Positions 38,880 to 46,084 of a stretch of DNA of 46,084 nt are shown here, in pieces (the stretch's first letter is position 1; every line of letters starts with the position of its first letter). The notes under the pieces are model-generated. The model had not been told where the DNA came from. It saw only the letters and a program-made list of their open reading frames with translations, and made no database searches. The stretch is taken from the NCBI GenBank assembly GCA_031261165.1, contig JAISJU010000088.1, forward strand, positions 1 through 46,084, in the 5' to 3' direction. This stretch comes from Prevotellaceae bacterium (GTDB lineage Bacteria; Bacteroidota; Bacteroidia; Bacteroidales; Paludibacteraceae). A program made the position numbers and the translations under genes.

Positions 38880-40796
38880 ATGAATACCGACCTACAAACC
38901 TACAAAAATATCCTCCAACAATACTGGGGCTACACAGATTTCCGCGACTTGCAGGACAAAATCGTGCTTTCCGTTGCCGCAGGGCAAGATACGCTCGGAC
39001 TGATGCCCACCGGCGGCGGAAAATCCATCACTTTTCAAGTGCCGGCAATGGCGATGAAGGGCGTGTGCATTGTGGTTACGCCGCTCATTGCGCTGATGAA
39101 AGACCAGGTGCAAAACCTCCGCAGCCGCCACATCAAAGCCACCGCCATTTATTCGGGTATGACGCGCGATGAAATTATTATCGCGTTGGAAAACTGCATT
39201 CTCGGCGGTTACAAATTTTTGTATGTGTCGCCCGAGAGATTGGCAACGGAAATTTTCCTTACCAAACTGAAACAAATGACCGTCAGTTTTCTTGTGGTTG
39301 ATGAGGCGCATTGCATTTCGCAGTGGGGCTACGATTTTCGCCCGCCCTACCTGCGCATTGCCGAAATCAGAAAACTGCTGCCCGAAAACACGCCTGTGCT
39401 GGCACTCACAGCCACCGCCACGCCCGAAGTGGTCAATGATATTCAAGCAAAATTGCAATTTCGCAAGAAAAACGTATTTCAGAAAAGTTTTGAGCGCAAA
39501 AACCTCGCTTATGTCGTAAAAACGGTTGATGACAAGCCGCGTTTTTTGCTCAATGTATTGAACGGTGTACCCGGCTCGGCAATTGTGTATGTGCGCGACC
39601 GCCAAAAAACAAAGGAAATCGCGCAGTTTCTTGTTCAAAACGAAATGACCGCCGATTTTTTCCACGCCGGACTGAGCAACGAGGCGAAAGACCGCAAGCA
39701 AGAGGCGTGGAAAAAGGGCGCGTGCCGCGTGATGGTGGCGACCAACGCTTTCGGAATGGGGATTGACAAGCCCGATGTGCGGCTCGTGGTGCATATCGAC
39801 TTGCCCGACTCGCTCGAAGCCTATTTTCAAGAGGCGGGCAGGGCGGGGCGCGATGAACAAAAGGCGTATGCCGTGCTGCTGTTCTCAAAGGCGGACAGCG
39901 CAAAACTGAAAAAACGCATCTTTGACAGTTTCCCCGAAAAAGACCGTATCCGCCGCACTTACGAGGCATTGGGCAACTATTTTCAGGTGGCGGAAGGCTA
40001 CGGACTTGATGCGGTTTACGATTTCAGTTTGGCGAGTTTTTGCAGTGTTTTCCGTTTCCCCATTTTGCCCACTTACAGCGCGCTGAAAATCCTGCAAAAC
40101 GCGGGCTACATCGAACTCACAGAAGAGCAGGACAACGCCTCGCGCCTCATTTTCACCGTACATCGGGACGAACTCTACAAAATCCGCCTCAACAATCCCG
40201 CTTTCGACAACATCATCAACCTCGTGTTGCGCCTCTATACCGGACTTTTCACCGATTTCTCCCGCATAGACGAGGGCGAAATAGCCCTGCGCCTGAAAAT
40301 GCCGCGCCAAGAGGTGTATGAAAGCCTCAAAGAACTGTCCAAACGCGGCATCGTCAAATACATTCCCGCCAAAAAAACGCCCTTTATCGTCTTCACGCAA
40401 GAGCGGCAAGACCACGAAAAAATCAGTATCGGCAAAGAGGTGTATGAGAAACGGAAAGAGCGTTTTGAGAAACGGATTGCCTCCGTTTTGGAGTATGCCG
40501 AAAGCGAAAACATCTGCCGAAACAAAATGCTGTTAGCCTATTTCGGCGAGAAAAACGCCTGCGACTGCGGTGTGTGCGATGTATGCCTGAAAAGCAAACG
40601 CGAAACCTTGAAAAACAACGAGTTTCTTACCATACGGGAAACGGTCAAAAATATACTGCAAAAGCAGCCATTGAATATTCAGCAACTTGTTGATACGCTG
40701 AAATTTGAAGAAGAAAAATCGCTCAGTGCCATTCGGTTTATGATTGACAACGAAGTGCTGGTTTATGATGAGGATATGAATTTATCATTACCGTAA
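38880..40796 (+). CDS. recQ: ATP-dependent DNA helicase RecQ
   Basis: A 638-residue 3'-5' helicase acting in recombination and replication-fork repair. Walker A lies in LMPTGGGKSITFQVPAM at ~45, the DEAH box in VVDEAHCISQWGYDFRPPYL at ~140, and motif VI in FQEAGRAGRDEQ. The RecQ C-terminal zinc-binding and winged-helix region follows, with Cys residues in ICRNKMLLAYFGE and CDCGVCDVC. No clear HRDC domain is seen at the C-terminus. The frame is open nine codons further, but promoter placement argues for the ATG at 38880. It ends 4 bp from the convergent ATPase gene. Confidence 0.95.
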   Translation: MNTDLQTYKNILQQYWGYTDFRDLQDKIVLSVAAGQDTLGLMPTGGGKSITFQVPAMAMKGVCIVVTPLIALMKDQVQNLRSRHIKATAIYSGMTRDEIIIALENCILGGYKFLYVSPERLATEIFLTKLKQMTVSFLVVDEAHCISQWGYDFRPPYLRIAEIRKLLPENTPVLALTATATPEVVNDIQAKLQFRKKNVFQKSFERKNLAYVVKTVDDKPRFLLNVLNGVPGSAIVYVRDRQKTKEIAQFLVQNEMTADFFHAGLSNEAKDRKQEAWKKGACRVMVATNAFGMGIDKPDVRLVVHIDLPDSLEAYFQEAGRAGRDEQKAYAVLLFSKADSAKLKKRIFDSFPEKDRIRRTYEALGNYFQVAEGYGLDAVYDFSLASFCSVFRFPILPTYSALKILQNAGYIELTEEQDNASRLIFTVHRDELYKIRLNNPAFDNIINLVLRLYTGLFTDFSRIDEGEIALRLKMPRQEVYESLKELSKRGIVKYIPAKKTPFIVFTQERQDHEKISIGKEVYEKRKERFEKRIASVLEYAESENICRNKMLLAYFGEKNACDCGVCDVCLKSKRETLKNNEFLTIRETVKNILQKQPLNIQQLVDTLKFEEEKSLSAIRFMIDNEVLVYDEDMNLSLP

Positions 40797-40800
40797 AACA

Positions 40801-42111
40801 TTACATTTCATTCATTGACAAGGCTTGAAACGACACTTTATATTTCGACAAATACTTTTGAAAACTAACTGTTTTTGCCTCCAAAGTTTGCAAATTGATT
40901 TTTTGCGGATTGCGTTTTATTTCGGCTATAACGGCTGTTTTATCAAAATCATTCAACGCAATGAGGTCTATTTCATTTTCGCCTTTTTTGTTCCAATAAT
41001 TGCCGATTTGGGTAATATTTTGCTCTTCGGCAAACTTCTGACGAAAATACTTTTCTAAAATCAGTCCGCTGTATTGTTCGTAATGATTTGAAATATATTG
41101 TTTTAGCAGATTCATTTTTCCCATTTCTATCAACGTTTGATTGGGATAAACGAAACGGAACCAAAACCGCAAGAAGTTGTCGCCGATTGTCCAGCGAGCA
41201 TTGCGGCTTTCGGGTTTGGAAAATATCGGCTTGTTGCGTACAATGAGCGAATATTGTTTTTCGAGATTGACAAGATATGCGCCTATGTTTTTTCCAATAA
41301 TAGAATCTATATCGCTTTGCGTGTTTTTCCCTGCTGCAATCAGTTGAAGAATAGAAAAATAGGTACTGTAATCGCGCCCAAACTCCGACACAAGCAAGTC
41401 CTTTCCCTCGTTCAAAAATGGCGAATCGGAACGTGTAACAAAATCAAGCATTGTGTCGAACGTTGTTGCACCTGCGTTCATTAACAGCGAAATATACTGC
41501 GGAACACCGCCCGTAAGCATGTATAGAAACAATAAATCTTCTGCTGTAAAGTTTGGATTGTAATCTTTTAGAATGTCTTTTATTACATTGATTGTAAATG
41601 GTTTCAGAATGATTTTTGAGGTCAATCGACCAAACAACGGCTCTTTTTGATTTTCAAAAATTTTCATCATCAACGAATAAATAGACCCGCAGGCGATAAA
41701 ATTCAGTTGAATACGGTCTTTGTATCTGTCCCAAAGGTTTTGTATCTCGCTGAAAATGGCAGTGTTAATGTGCTCAAACTCTTGAAACTCATCTATTATC
41801 AGCGTATAAGGCGTATGCTGTGCAAACATCAGCAGTTGCTCAAATAAATCGCTGAAACGATGGATTGTGCCATAAATTTGCAAGCCCAATACTTCCGTTG
41901 CTTGTTGCTGAAATCCGCTGCAAAGCACCGCTTCGCTGTTGCGGCTGACAAAAAGATAAAGCATCGGTTTGTGCTCAAACGCTTTTAATAGTAAAGATGT
42001 TTTGCCTATCCGTCTGCGCCCGACCACTACTGTAAAACACGCATTCTCAGTAGATTGCATATTTATTTTTGCCAGCGTTTCCATCTCGTTTATTCTATCG
42101 TAGAATTTCAT
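40801..42111 (-). CDS. DUF234-type ATPase with PD-(D/E)XK-like C-terminus
   Basis: A 436-residue P-loop ATPase of the archaeal-type ATPase/DUF234 group. It starts MKFYDRINEMETLAKI, with Walker A GRRRIGKTSLL at ~31 and Walker B YTLIIDEFQEF at ~100. A sensor region (FIACGSIYSLMMKI) and a winged-helix stretch (LTGGVPQYISLLMNAG onward) follow. The C-terminal DUF234 domain contains GENEIDLIALNDFDKTAVIA followed by EIKRN, a D...E-x-K arrangement like a nuclease core. Such proteins are widespread accessory genes of unknown role. The frame extends to 42189, but the downstream Met at 42111 gives the conserved family N-terminus. Confidence 0.85.
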   Translation of the reverse strand: MKFYDRINEMETLAKINMQSTENACFTVVVGRRRIGKTSLLLKAFEHKPMLYLFVSRNSEAVLCSGFQQQATEVLGLQIYGTIHRFSDLFEQLLMFAQHTPYTLIIDEFQEFEHINTAIFSEIQNLWDRYKDRIQLNFIACGSIYSLMMKIFENQKEPLFGRLTSKIILKPFTINVIKDILKDYNPNFTAEDLLFLYMLTGGVPQYISLLMNAGATTFDTMLDFVTRSDSPFLNEGKDLLVSEFGRDYSTYFSILQLIAAGKNTQSDIDSIIGKNIGAYLVNLEKQYSLIVRNKPIFSKPESRNARWTIGDNFLRFWFRFVYPNQTLIEMGKMNLLKQYISNHYEQYSGLILEKYFRQKFAEEQNITQIGNYWNKKGENEIDLIALNDFDKTAVIAEIKRNPQKINLQTLEAKTVSFQKYLSKYKVSFQALSMNEM

Positions 42112-42297
42112 AAGCAATAATTTAATCACAGTTAATTTAATAGCCATTAAAATAATGGCAAAATTACTGCTTTTATTGATTACTGCCAAATAAATTGTTG
42201 TTAATTTTAGACTCTGAAAATAATTCTTTTTTTCTATCCATTGTTTTTTGAAAATGATGTACTTTTACAGTTTACTTTTTAAATGTTCAAAAATACA

Positions 42298-43224
42298 ATG
42301 AAACCTGTTTATCACTCTTTTTTATTGCTTGCATTATTCGCTTGCTCGTGCTTTGCTAATGCGCAGTCCGATTCCATTAAAACACTTATCATCACCGGTC
42401 AGAATAATCACAACTGGCAGGTAAGTCATCTTGCATTGGAAAAAATTCTGAAAAACTCGGGATTATTCTCTGTCGATATAGCCGTTTCGCCTGCAAAAGG
42501 GCAGGATATGAGCAATTTTATTATTGATTTTGAGCCTTATCAGTTGGTAGTTATTGATTATAACGGCGATTCTTGGGCGGAAGAAACCAACAAACGATTG
42601 GTGGAATATGTAAAAAACGGCGGTGGCATCGTCTTTTTTCACGCGGCAAATAATGCTTTTCCGAAATGGAAAGAATACAATGAAATGACGGCTTTGGGCG
42701 GTTGGGAAGGCAGGAACGAAACTGCCGGACCTTACCAATACTGGGAAAACAACAAATTGGTAAGCAACTCGGAACCGGGTATTGGCGGACATCACGGCGC
42801 GCCTCACGAGTTTGTTTTGAATGCACGCGACACGCTACATCTCATTACGCAGGGTTTGCCTGCCCAATGGAAACACGCACAAGATGAACTGTACAGTTTT
42901 ATGAGAGGCTCGGGCAAGATTGAGAACCTGTTATACACCGCTTTTTCGGACAAAGCAACAGGCGGGTCGGGTAGGGAAGAGCCGCTTATTTTCACCGTCA
43001 GTTATGGGAAAGGTCGTGTTTTTCATACTATGATTGGACACGTAGGCTCTACTCTGCAAGAGAATGCCGCTATGCAATGCACCGGTTTTCAGGTAACGCT
43101 ATTGCGCGGAAGCGAATGGGCTGCCACCGGAAAAGTAACGCAACCTGTTCCCGATGATTTCTCGAAAGCCAATCAAATTAGTCTTCGGTTGGAGTATTTC
43201 CCACCGGTGCGGATTTGTAATTAG
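42298..43224 (+). CDS. Exported ThuA-domain protein; 3' end supplied by a repeat
   Basis: A 308-residue protein with a signal peptide (MKPVYHSFLLLALFACSCFANA). The ThuA (trehalose utilisation-like, glutamine-amidotransferase fold) domain covers residues ~30-245: KTLIITGQNNHNWQVSHLAL, LVVIDYNGDSW, GGGIVFFHAANNAFPKW and GKGRVFHTMIGHVG. ThuA proteins are linked to sugar metabolism, with activity unsettled. The last residues FPPVRICN and the stop are encoded by the left flank of the MITE-like element at 43204-43432, so the natural C-terminus has probably been replaced by a few residues. A weak TACTTTTA at 42260-42267 may be the promoter. Confidence 0.85.
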   Translation: MKPVYHSFLLLALFACSCFANAQSDSIKTLIITGQNNHNWQVSHLALEKILKNSGLFSVDIAVSPAKGQDMSNFIIDFEPYQLVVIDYNGDSWAEETNKRLVEYVKNGGGIVFFHAANNAFPKWKEYNEMTALGGWEGRNETAGPYQYWENNKLVSNSEPGIGGHHGAPHEFVLNARDTLHLITQGLPAQWKHAQDELYSFMRGSGKIENLLYTAFSDKATGGSGREEPLIFTVSYGKGRVFHTMIGHVGSTLQENAAMQCTGFQVTLLRGSEWAATGKVTQPVPDDFSKANQISLRLEYFPPVRICN

Positions 43225-43432
43225 TTGTATTCGGAAAATTGTAAAGACCTCATTTTTACCTAATTTTTCTAACAAAACAACCTCAGTAGTAGCAGAAAAA
43301 TTGGAGTTAAATAAACCTCATTACCTCATTAGGATATTATAACAAATGAGGTATTGAGGTTGGATACGGACAAATAACTTATGCTACTAAGGTTGTTTTG
43401 TTAGAAAAATTAGGTAAAAATGAGGTCTTTAC
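43204..43432. mobile_element. MITE-like palindromic element, copy 2 (inverted)
   Basis: The core 43241-43432 carries the same ~49-bp inverted ends (GTAAAGACCTCATTTTTACC) as copy 1, and its centre is the reverse complement of copy 1's centre with small differences. The left flank GTGCGGATTTGTAATTAG is kept, but the right flank is lost. The element ends 2 bp before the stop of the next gene (43434). It therefore touches coding sequence on both sides and supplies the ThuA gene's stop. Confidence 0.75.
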
Positions 43433-43433
43433 T

Positions 43434-43898
43434 TTATTCGAGGATTGTTAAAGTAATCATATCATCATTATTATATTCACCGCCAAATCTACCTGTAAAT
43501 ACATTTGGTGTTTGTTCCTTTAGAATAACAATAAAATCGAGGTTACAATTATTCAATGACTGACAACTACCCTGATGTCTTAATCTCATACCATCGCTAT
43601 AAAGTGTCATTTGTAAATCATATTTTTCTGTCCCAACACTGTAACGTTTGTCTAATTTTGAATAATTGACAAACGTAAGTATTTCAGAATAATTCCATTG
43701 AGGATTGTATCCATACTCTACGTCTATTTGAATCTTTTTATTCAAAAAGGTGTAAGGATTTGCTGTGTTAGATAATCCATCAACGTTTTCAATAGGTTCA
43801 GGTTCAGGCTCTTCTACCTGTGGCTCGTCTTTCTCTTTTGAGCAACTAATCATAGTTACTGCGAAGAGCATTGTAAAGAAATAAATTACTTTTTTCAT
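43434..43898 (-). CDS. Exported lipoprotein of unknown function
   Basis: A 154-residue lipoprotein (signal MKKVIYFFTMLFAVTMISC, then SKEKDE) with an acidic linker (PQVEEPEPEPIENVD) and a beta-rich C-terminal domain (IQIDVEYGYNPQWNYSEILT, YDLQMTLYSDGMRLRHQGSC). Two Cys residues (GSCQSLNNC) may form a disulfide. No family is recognised. The stop lies at the edge of the MITE-like element. It is AT-rich and lies downstream of the 28-codon ORF at 43937 on the same strand, separated by 38 bp. Confidence 0.65.
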   Translation of the reverse strand: MKKVIYFFTMLFAVTMISCSKEKDEPQVEEPEPEPIENVDGLSNTANPYTFLNKKIQIDVEYGYNPQWNYSEILTFVNYSKLDKRYSVGTEKYDLQMTLYSDGMRLRHQGSCQSLNNCNLDFIVILKEQTPNVFTGRFGGEYNNDDMITLTILE

Positions 43899-43936
43899 TG
43901 TTTTGATTTTTAATTAAATGATTAATATTTAGTTGA

Positions 43937-44023
43937 TTATTTATTTTTACAGTTTTCAATGGTAAATCCCATTGCGGGAAGTACTATTGTTCTTGCTAAA
44001 AGCATTAATTTGTTTGTTTTCAT
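43937..44023 (-). CDS. 28-residue small ORF coupled to the upstream gene
   Basis: The ATG (44023-44021) overlaps the TGA (44022-44020) of the preceding 255-residue gene as ATGA, the classic arrangement for translational coupling. The peptide reads MKTNKLMLLARTIVLPAMGF and then TIENCKNK: a basic start, a hydrophobic centre and one Cys. It is too short for family recognition. Coupling and a sensible composition support that it may be real. Confidence 0.4.
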   Translation of the reverse strand: MKTNKLMLLARTIVLPAMGFTIENCKNK

Positions 44024-44787
44024 TTGTTTATAGATTTATTTTTTATTGTATCATTTTTTGTTTGATTATTTGTCGAGATTGTATCAATTATTGATTTACT
44101 ATTATTGTCTGTTCCTATAATGGTTATTGTTGTATTATTAATTGGATTTTCAGAACATTTAACTAACGAAAGAATTCCTAGAAAAAGAGAAATACCTCCT
44201 AATATTAGAGAAAATAAAGATATTCTATTTGCTGTTGCCACTGTGGGATTGGGGTGTTTTCTTGTATTCCACCAATAACGTATATAACATATTTCATCTT
44301 CAATTTCTAATGTAGCTTCGTCGTTTGGTTTTAATTCTAATTCAACCCTGTAATATTCATTAATTGCGATATACTTTTTCTTGTTTTTTTCAATATCTTC
44401 ATAACAAATATTATATTCTTTTATTTCACAATCATTATATTTGCGTTTTTCTTTGCGTTCTTGTTCTGGTGCAATGTAAAATTTTTTGCCATTGCAACAA
44501 TTATCACAATTGTCACAGGCTATTTTTTCGTATGGTTTATTGTAAAGCCTTATAAAATGCTCATCAATATCACGTTTATAAACGACTATTTTATTTCCAT
44601 TCTTTTTGTTTTTAATAGAAATGTATCCTTTGGGAATCCTATCATCGTTTATCCAAACCCAAGAATCAATAGTTTCGTCAGCAAGTGAGCCTCTTACTGT
44701 GTAGTTGTCTTCTATTTTTTTCATTTTTTCTGATACAGTTTTACACCAATCAAGATTTTGCCTACTCATTTTACGGCTTTTCGGCAT
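44020..44787 (-). CDS. Protein with one C-terminal membrane segment, function unknown
   Basis: A 255-residue, lysine- and asparagine-rich protein. A single hydrophobic segment (ISLFSLILGGISLFLGILSLV) lies near residues 188-208, so most of the N-terminal part is on one side of the membrane with a ~45-residue polar Asn/Thr-rich tail on the other. A Cys cluster, KIACDNCDNCCNGKKFYI, near residue 90 could bind metal. No family is recognised. The minus-strand TACTTTTG at 44815-44822 is its likely promoter element. The Met at 44769 is an alternative start. It overlaps the following 28-codon ORF by 4 bp. Confidence 0.65.
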   Translation of the reverse strand: MPKSRKMSRQNLDWCKTVSEKMKKIEDNYTVRGSLADETIDSWVWINDDRIPKGYISIKNKKNGNKIVVYKRDIDEHFIRLYNKPYEKIACDNCDNCCNGKKFYIAPEQERKEKRKYNDCEIKEYNICYEDIEKNKKKYIAINEYYRVELELKPNDEATLEIEDEICYIRYWWNTRKHPNPTVATANRISLFSLILGGISLFLGILSLVKCSENPINNTTITIIGTDNNSKSIIDTISTNNQTKNDTIKNKSINK

Positions 44788-44814
44788 ACTCCGTTTCTGT
44801 TAAATTTAATTTCA

Positions 44815-44822
44815 CAAAAGTA
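44815..44822 (-). promoter_or_regulatory. -7 promoter element of the 44020-44787 gene
   Basis: It reads TACTTTTG on the minus strand, 28 bp before the ATG. Confidence 0.55.
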
Positions 44823-44912
44823 CAGTATAAATAATTAACAATCAGAAATTTAATGTAGTTTTATTTACACGGTTTTGCAGGAATTTTATCCATAAAACTG
44901 TGGCGGATTTTG

Positions 44913-45152
44913 CTACAATGCTTTGTGGGTAATGCCGATTTCGGACAGTTGTTTGGAGAAATAAGGAAAGAAGTCGCATTTAAGAATACGACAGATGTCA
45001 AAAAGAAATTCGGTGTCGGAATAGGAAGTTTTAAAGAACAGGTATAACTTTTTCCGGTCGCAATGCAGTTGTTTTGCAAGCCAGGTAATACTCTGACCGT
45101 TTTCTTTTAAGTGTTTGCAAATCAATTCGCCAAGTAGTGTATTTTCAGTCAT
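44913..45152 (-). CDS. Small XRE-like helix-turn-helix protein
   Basis: A 79-residue protein: MTENTLLGELICKHLKENGQ, then SITWLAKQLHCDRKKLYLFF with the helix-turn-helix, then SYSDTEFLFDICRILKCDFF and a short tail. The pattern W-L-A-K-x-L-x-C-D-R-x-x-x-Y and the L-x-x-I-C-x-x-L-x-x-D-F-F end are typical of small Bacteroidetes XRE-type regulators. It likely binds DNA as a dimer. Its start codon directly abuts the structured repeat element at 45153, so any leftward transcript would carry the element in its leader. Possible autoregulation or control by the element is inferred from position only. Confidence 0.75.
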   Translation of the reverse strand: MTENTLLGELICKHLKENGQSITWLAKQLHCDRKKLYLFFKTSYSDTEFLFDICRILKCDFFPYFSKQLSEIGITHKAL

Positions 45153-45306
45153 AAAAAAACGTGGATTAACCTATCTGTCTGTAAGGTTTTCCACGACCCA
45201 TAATGCTAATAAGTTAAGCCCACGCAGCAGCGCAAGCGTTCTTTTTAACTTACTCTCGCATTATTGTAGTTGTGGAATTTACAGACAAGAATAAAGCAAC
45301 GCTTTA
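45153..45306. ncRNA. Structured repeat element, copy 2
   Basis: Homologous to 9651-9825. The outer stem is TGTCTGTAA (45176-45184) with TTACAGACA (45279-45287), then TCCAC with GTGGA. The middle stem is ATAATGC with GCATTAT. A further AAGTTAA/TTAACTT pairing and an ACGC/GCGT tip hairpin are present. Stem bases differ from copy 1 but still pair, while the unpaired words are nearly identical. Strand is undecided: one edge carries AAAAAAACGT (a T run if read leftward), the other AAAGC-AAC-GCTTT. It accounts for most of the gene-free 45153-45502. Confidence 0.55.
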
Positions 45307-45463
45307 AAAAATAATAAATCCTTCCAAAAACTCAACATTTTAAGCGCATTTGGAATTGAGGGCAAAGGTAGCAATAAATTTTATTGCAAAAAGAATTCAT
45401 CTGAAAAATTTATTATCTAAATTCTTTTCTCAAAAAAACGCAGATTGTTTTTTAAAAATTATG

Positions 45464-45471
45464 TACTTTTG
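45464..45471 (+). promoter_or_regulatory. -7 promoter element of the GNAT gene
   Basis: TACTTTTG lies 31 bp before the ATG at 45503. It falls within the longer reading-frame extension (from 45350), ruling that extension out. Confidence 0.6.
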
Positions 45472-45502
45472 CGCTTTGTTTTTTAAGCGTTCAAAAAATA
45501 CG

Positions 45503-46084
45503 ATGAAACCGGAATTTAAAATCTACATTGCCAACAACAAACATCTGAAATACGTTGACACCATTCTCGACACCATTGAGGCGTCTGCAAAGGTGCGCGG
45601 AACAGGCATTGCCAAGCGCACACACGAGTATGTGGAAAAGAAAATGCTTGAAGGAAAGGCGATTATCTCTATTGCCCGCTACGAAAACGGCGAGGAGGAA
45701 TTTGCGGGTTTTTGCTACATCGAGTCTTGGGGCGACAAGAAATTTGTTGCCAATTCGGGCTTGATTGTTGCCGATAAATTTCGCGGGCAGGGCTTGGCGA
45801 AAAAAATCAAGAAAAAAGCCTTTGAACTCTCGCGCAAGCGTTTTCCCGATGCAAAACTCTTCGGACTGACTTCGGGCGCGGCGGTGATGAAAATCAACAC
45901 CGGACTCGGTTACAAGCCCGTAACTTTTGCCGACCTCACAGATGACGAGTCGTTTTGGAAAGGCTGCGAAGGCTGCGTTAATTACGACGTGCTGCAACGC
46001 ACCGGACGGCGATACTGCATCTGTACCGGTATGCTCTATGACCCGGCAGTGGAAGAACGGAAGAAATATCAAAAAAAGAGATAA
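45503..46084 (+). CDS. GNAT-family acetyltransferase, candidate N-acylglutamate synthase
   Basis: A 193-residue protein, complete up to its stop at the last base of the window. The GNAT core is present: IISIARYENGEEEFAGFCYI, the acetyl-CoA loop GLIVADKFRGQGLAKKIKKK broken at residues ~92-112, and the later LTSGAAVMKINTGLGYKPV. The Cys-rich end (KGCEGCVNYDVLQR, YCICTGML) is unusual. In Bacteroidetes, genes of this type are often found directly upstream of argG and other arginine genes and have been proposed to make N-acylglutamate. That context lies outside this window, so the role is an inference. Confidence 0.75.
   Translation: MKPEFKIYIANNKHLKYVDTILDTIEASAKVRGTGIAKRTHEYVEKKMLEGKAIISIARYENGEEEFAGFCYIESWGDKKFVANSGLIVADKFRGQGLAKKIKKKAFELSRKRFPDAKLFGLTSGAAVMKINTGLGYKPVTFADLTDDESFWKGCEGCVNYDVLQRTGRRYCICTGMLYDPAVEERKKYQKKR

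Noticed and set aside
38892..39860. 322-residue minus-strand ORF opposite recQ
   Set aside because: Antisense shadow of a clearly conserved helicase frame.
1..46084. tRNA or rRNA genes
   Set aside because: No cloverleaf with a GGTTCGAATCC-type arm and no rRNA-conserved stretch was recognised by eye; a covariance-model search would settle this.

Overview
The window reads as a Bacteroidetes (probably Bacteroidales-like) chromosome. Reasons: many genes are preceded by the Bacteroidetes -7 promoter word TAnnTTTG, some with a TTTG or TTG about 20 bp upstream. The protein families also fit: a TonB-dependent receptor with a carboxypeptidase-like N-terminus, a lamin-tail protein with a gliding-type C-terminus, MORN-repeat and NlpE-like envelope proteins, and many small SC-type lipoproteins. 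No rRNA, tRNA or CRISPR array was recognised.

Layout. 1-2 kb: end of a beta-helix protein, a DUF4160/DUF2442 pair with DUF4160 truncated, and a KilA-N protein. 2-8.8 kb: fabI, a transglutaminase-like membrane protein, ppa and polA. A DUF3800 gene follows polA and lies between two copies of the last 87 bp of polA. 8.8-13.9 kb: an outer-membrane protein, a structured repeat (copy 1), a MntA/HepT toxin-antitoxin pair, a polyprenyl synthase, a MazG-like protein, a MORN protein, dtd and a lipoprotein. 13.9-20.6 kb: uvrC, apt, a GIY-YIG nuclease embedded in an ~87-bp palindromic tandem array, a secreted hydrolase and mnmG. Four parS-like sites (TGTTCCACGTGGAACA) are spread over 2.9 kb here. 20.7-28.3 kb: lipoproteins, a MITE-like palindrome (copy 1), DUF2442-glyA, a TonB-like protein, asd divergent from a lamin-tail protein. 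28.3-42.1 kb: a beta-helix lipoprotein, an AT-rich two-gene methylase/nuclease cassette, an rluB-type pseudouridine synthase, an NlpE-like lipoprotein, a TonB-dependent receptor, recQ and a DUF234-type ATPase. 42.3-46.1 kb: a ThuA protein whose end is supplied by MITE-like copy 2, a lipoprotein, a membrane protein coupled to a 28-codon ORF, an HTH protein, structured repeat copy 2 and a GNAT protein.

How the parts relate. Housekeeping genes (fabI, ppa, polA, ispB-type, dtd, uvrC, apt, mnmG, glyA, asd, recQ, rluB) are interleaved with accessory modules and unusually dense non-coding repeats. The parS-like cluster beside mnmG suggests the origin-proximal partition region, although no DnaA-box cluster is visible. 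The most novel-looking items are the nuclease inside the palindromic array, the pair of covarying structured repeats at 9.7 and 45.2 kb, and the polA-tail duplication around the DUF3800 gene.
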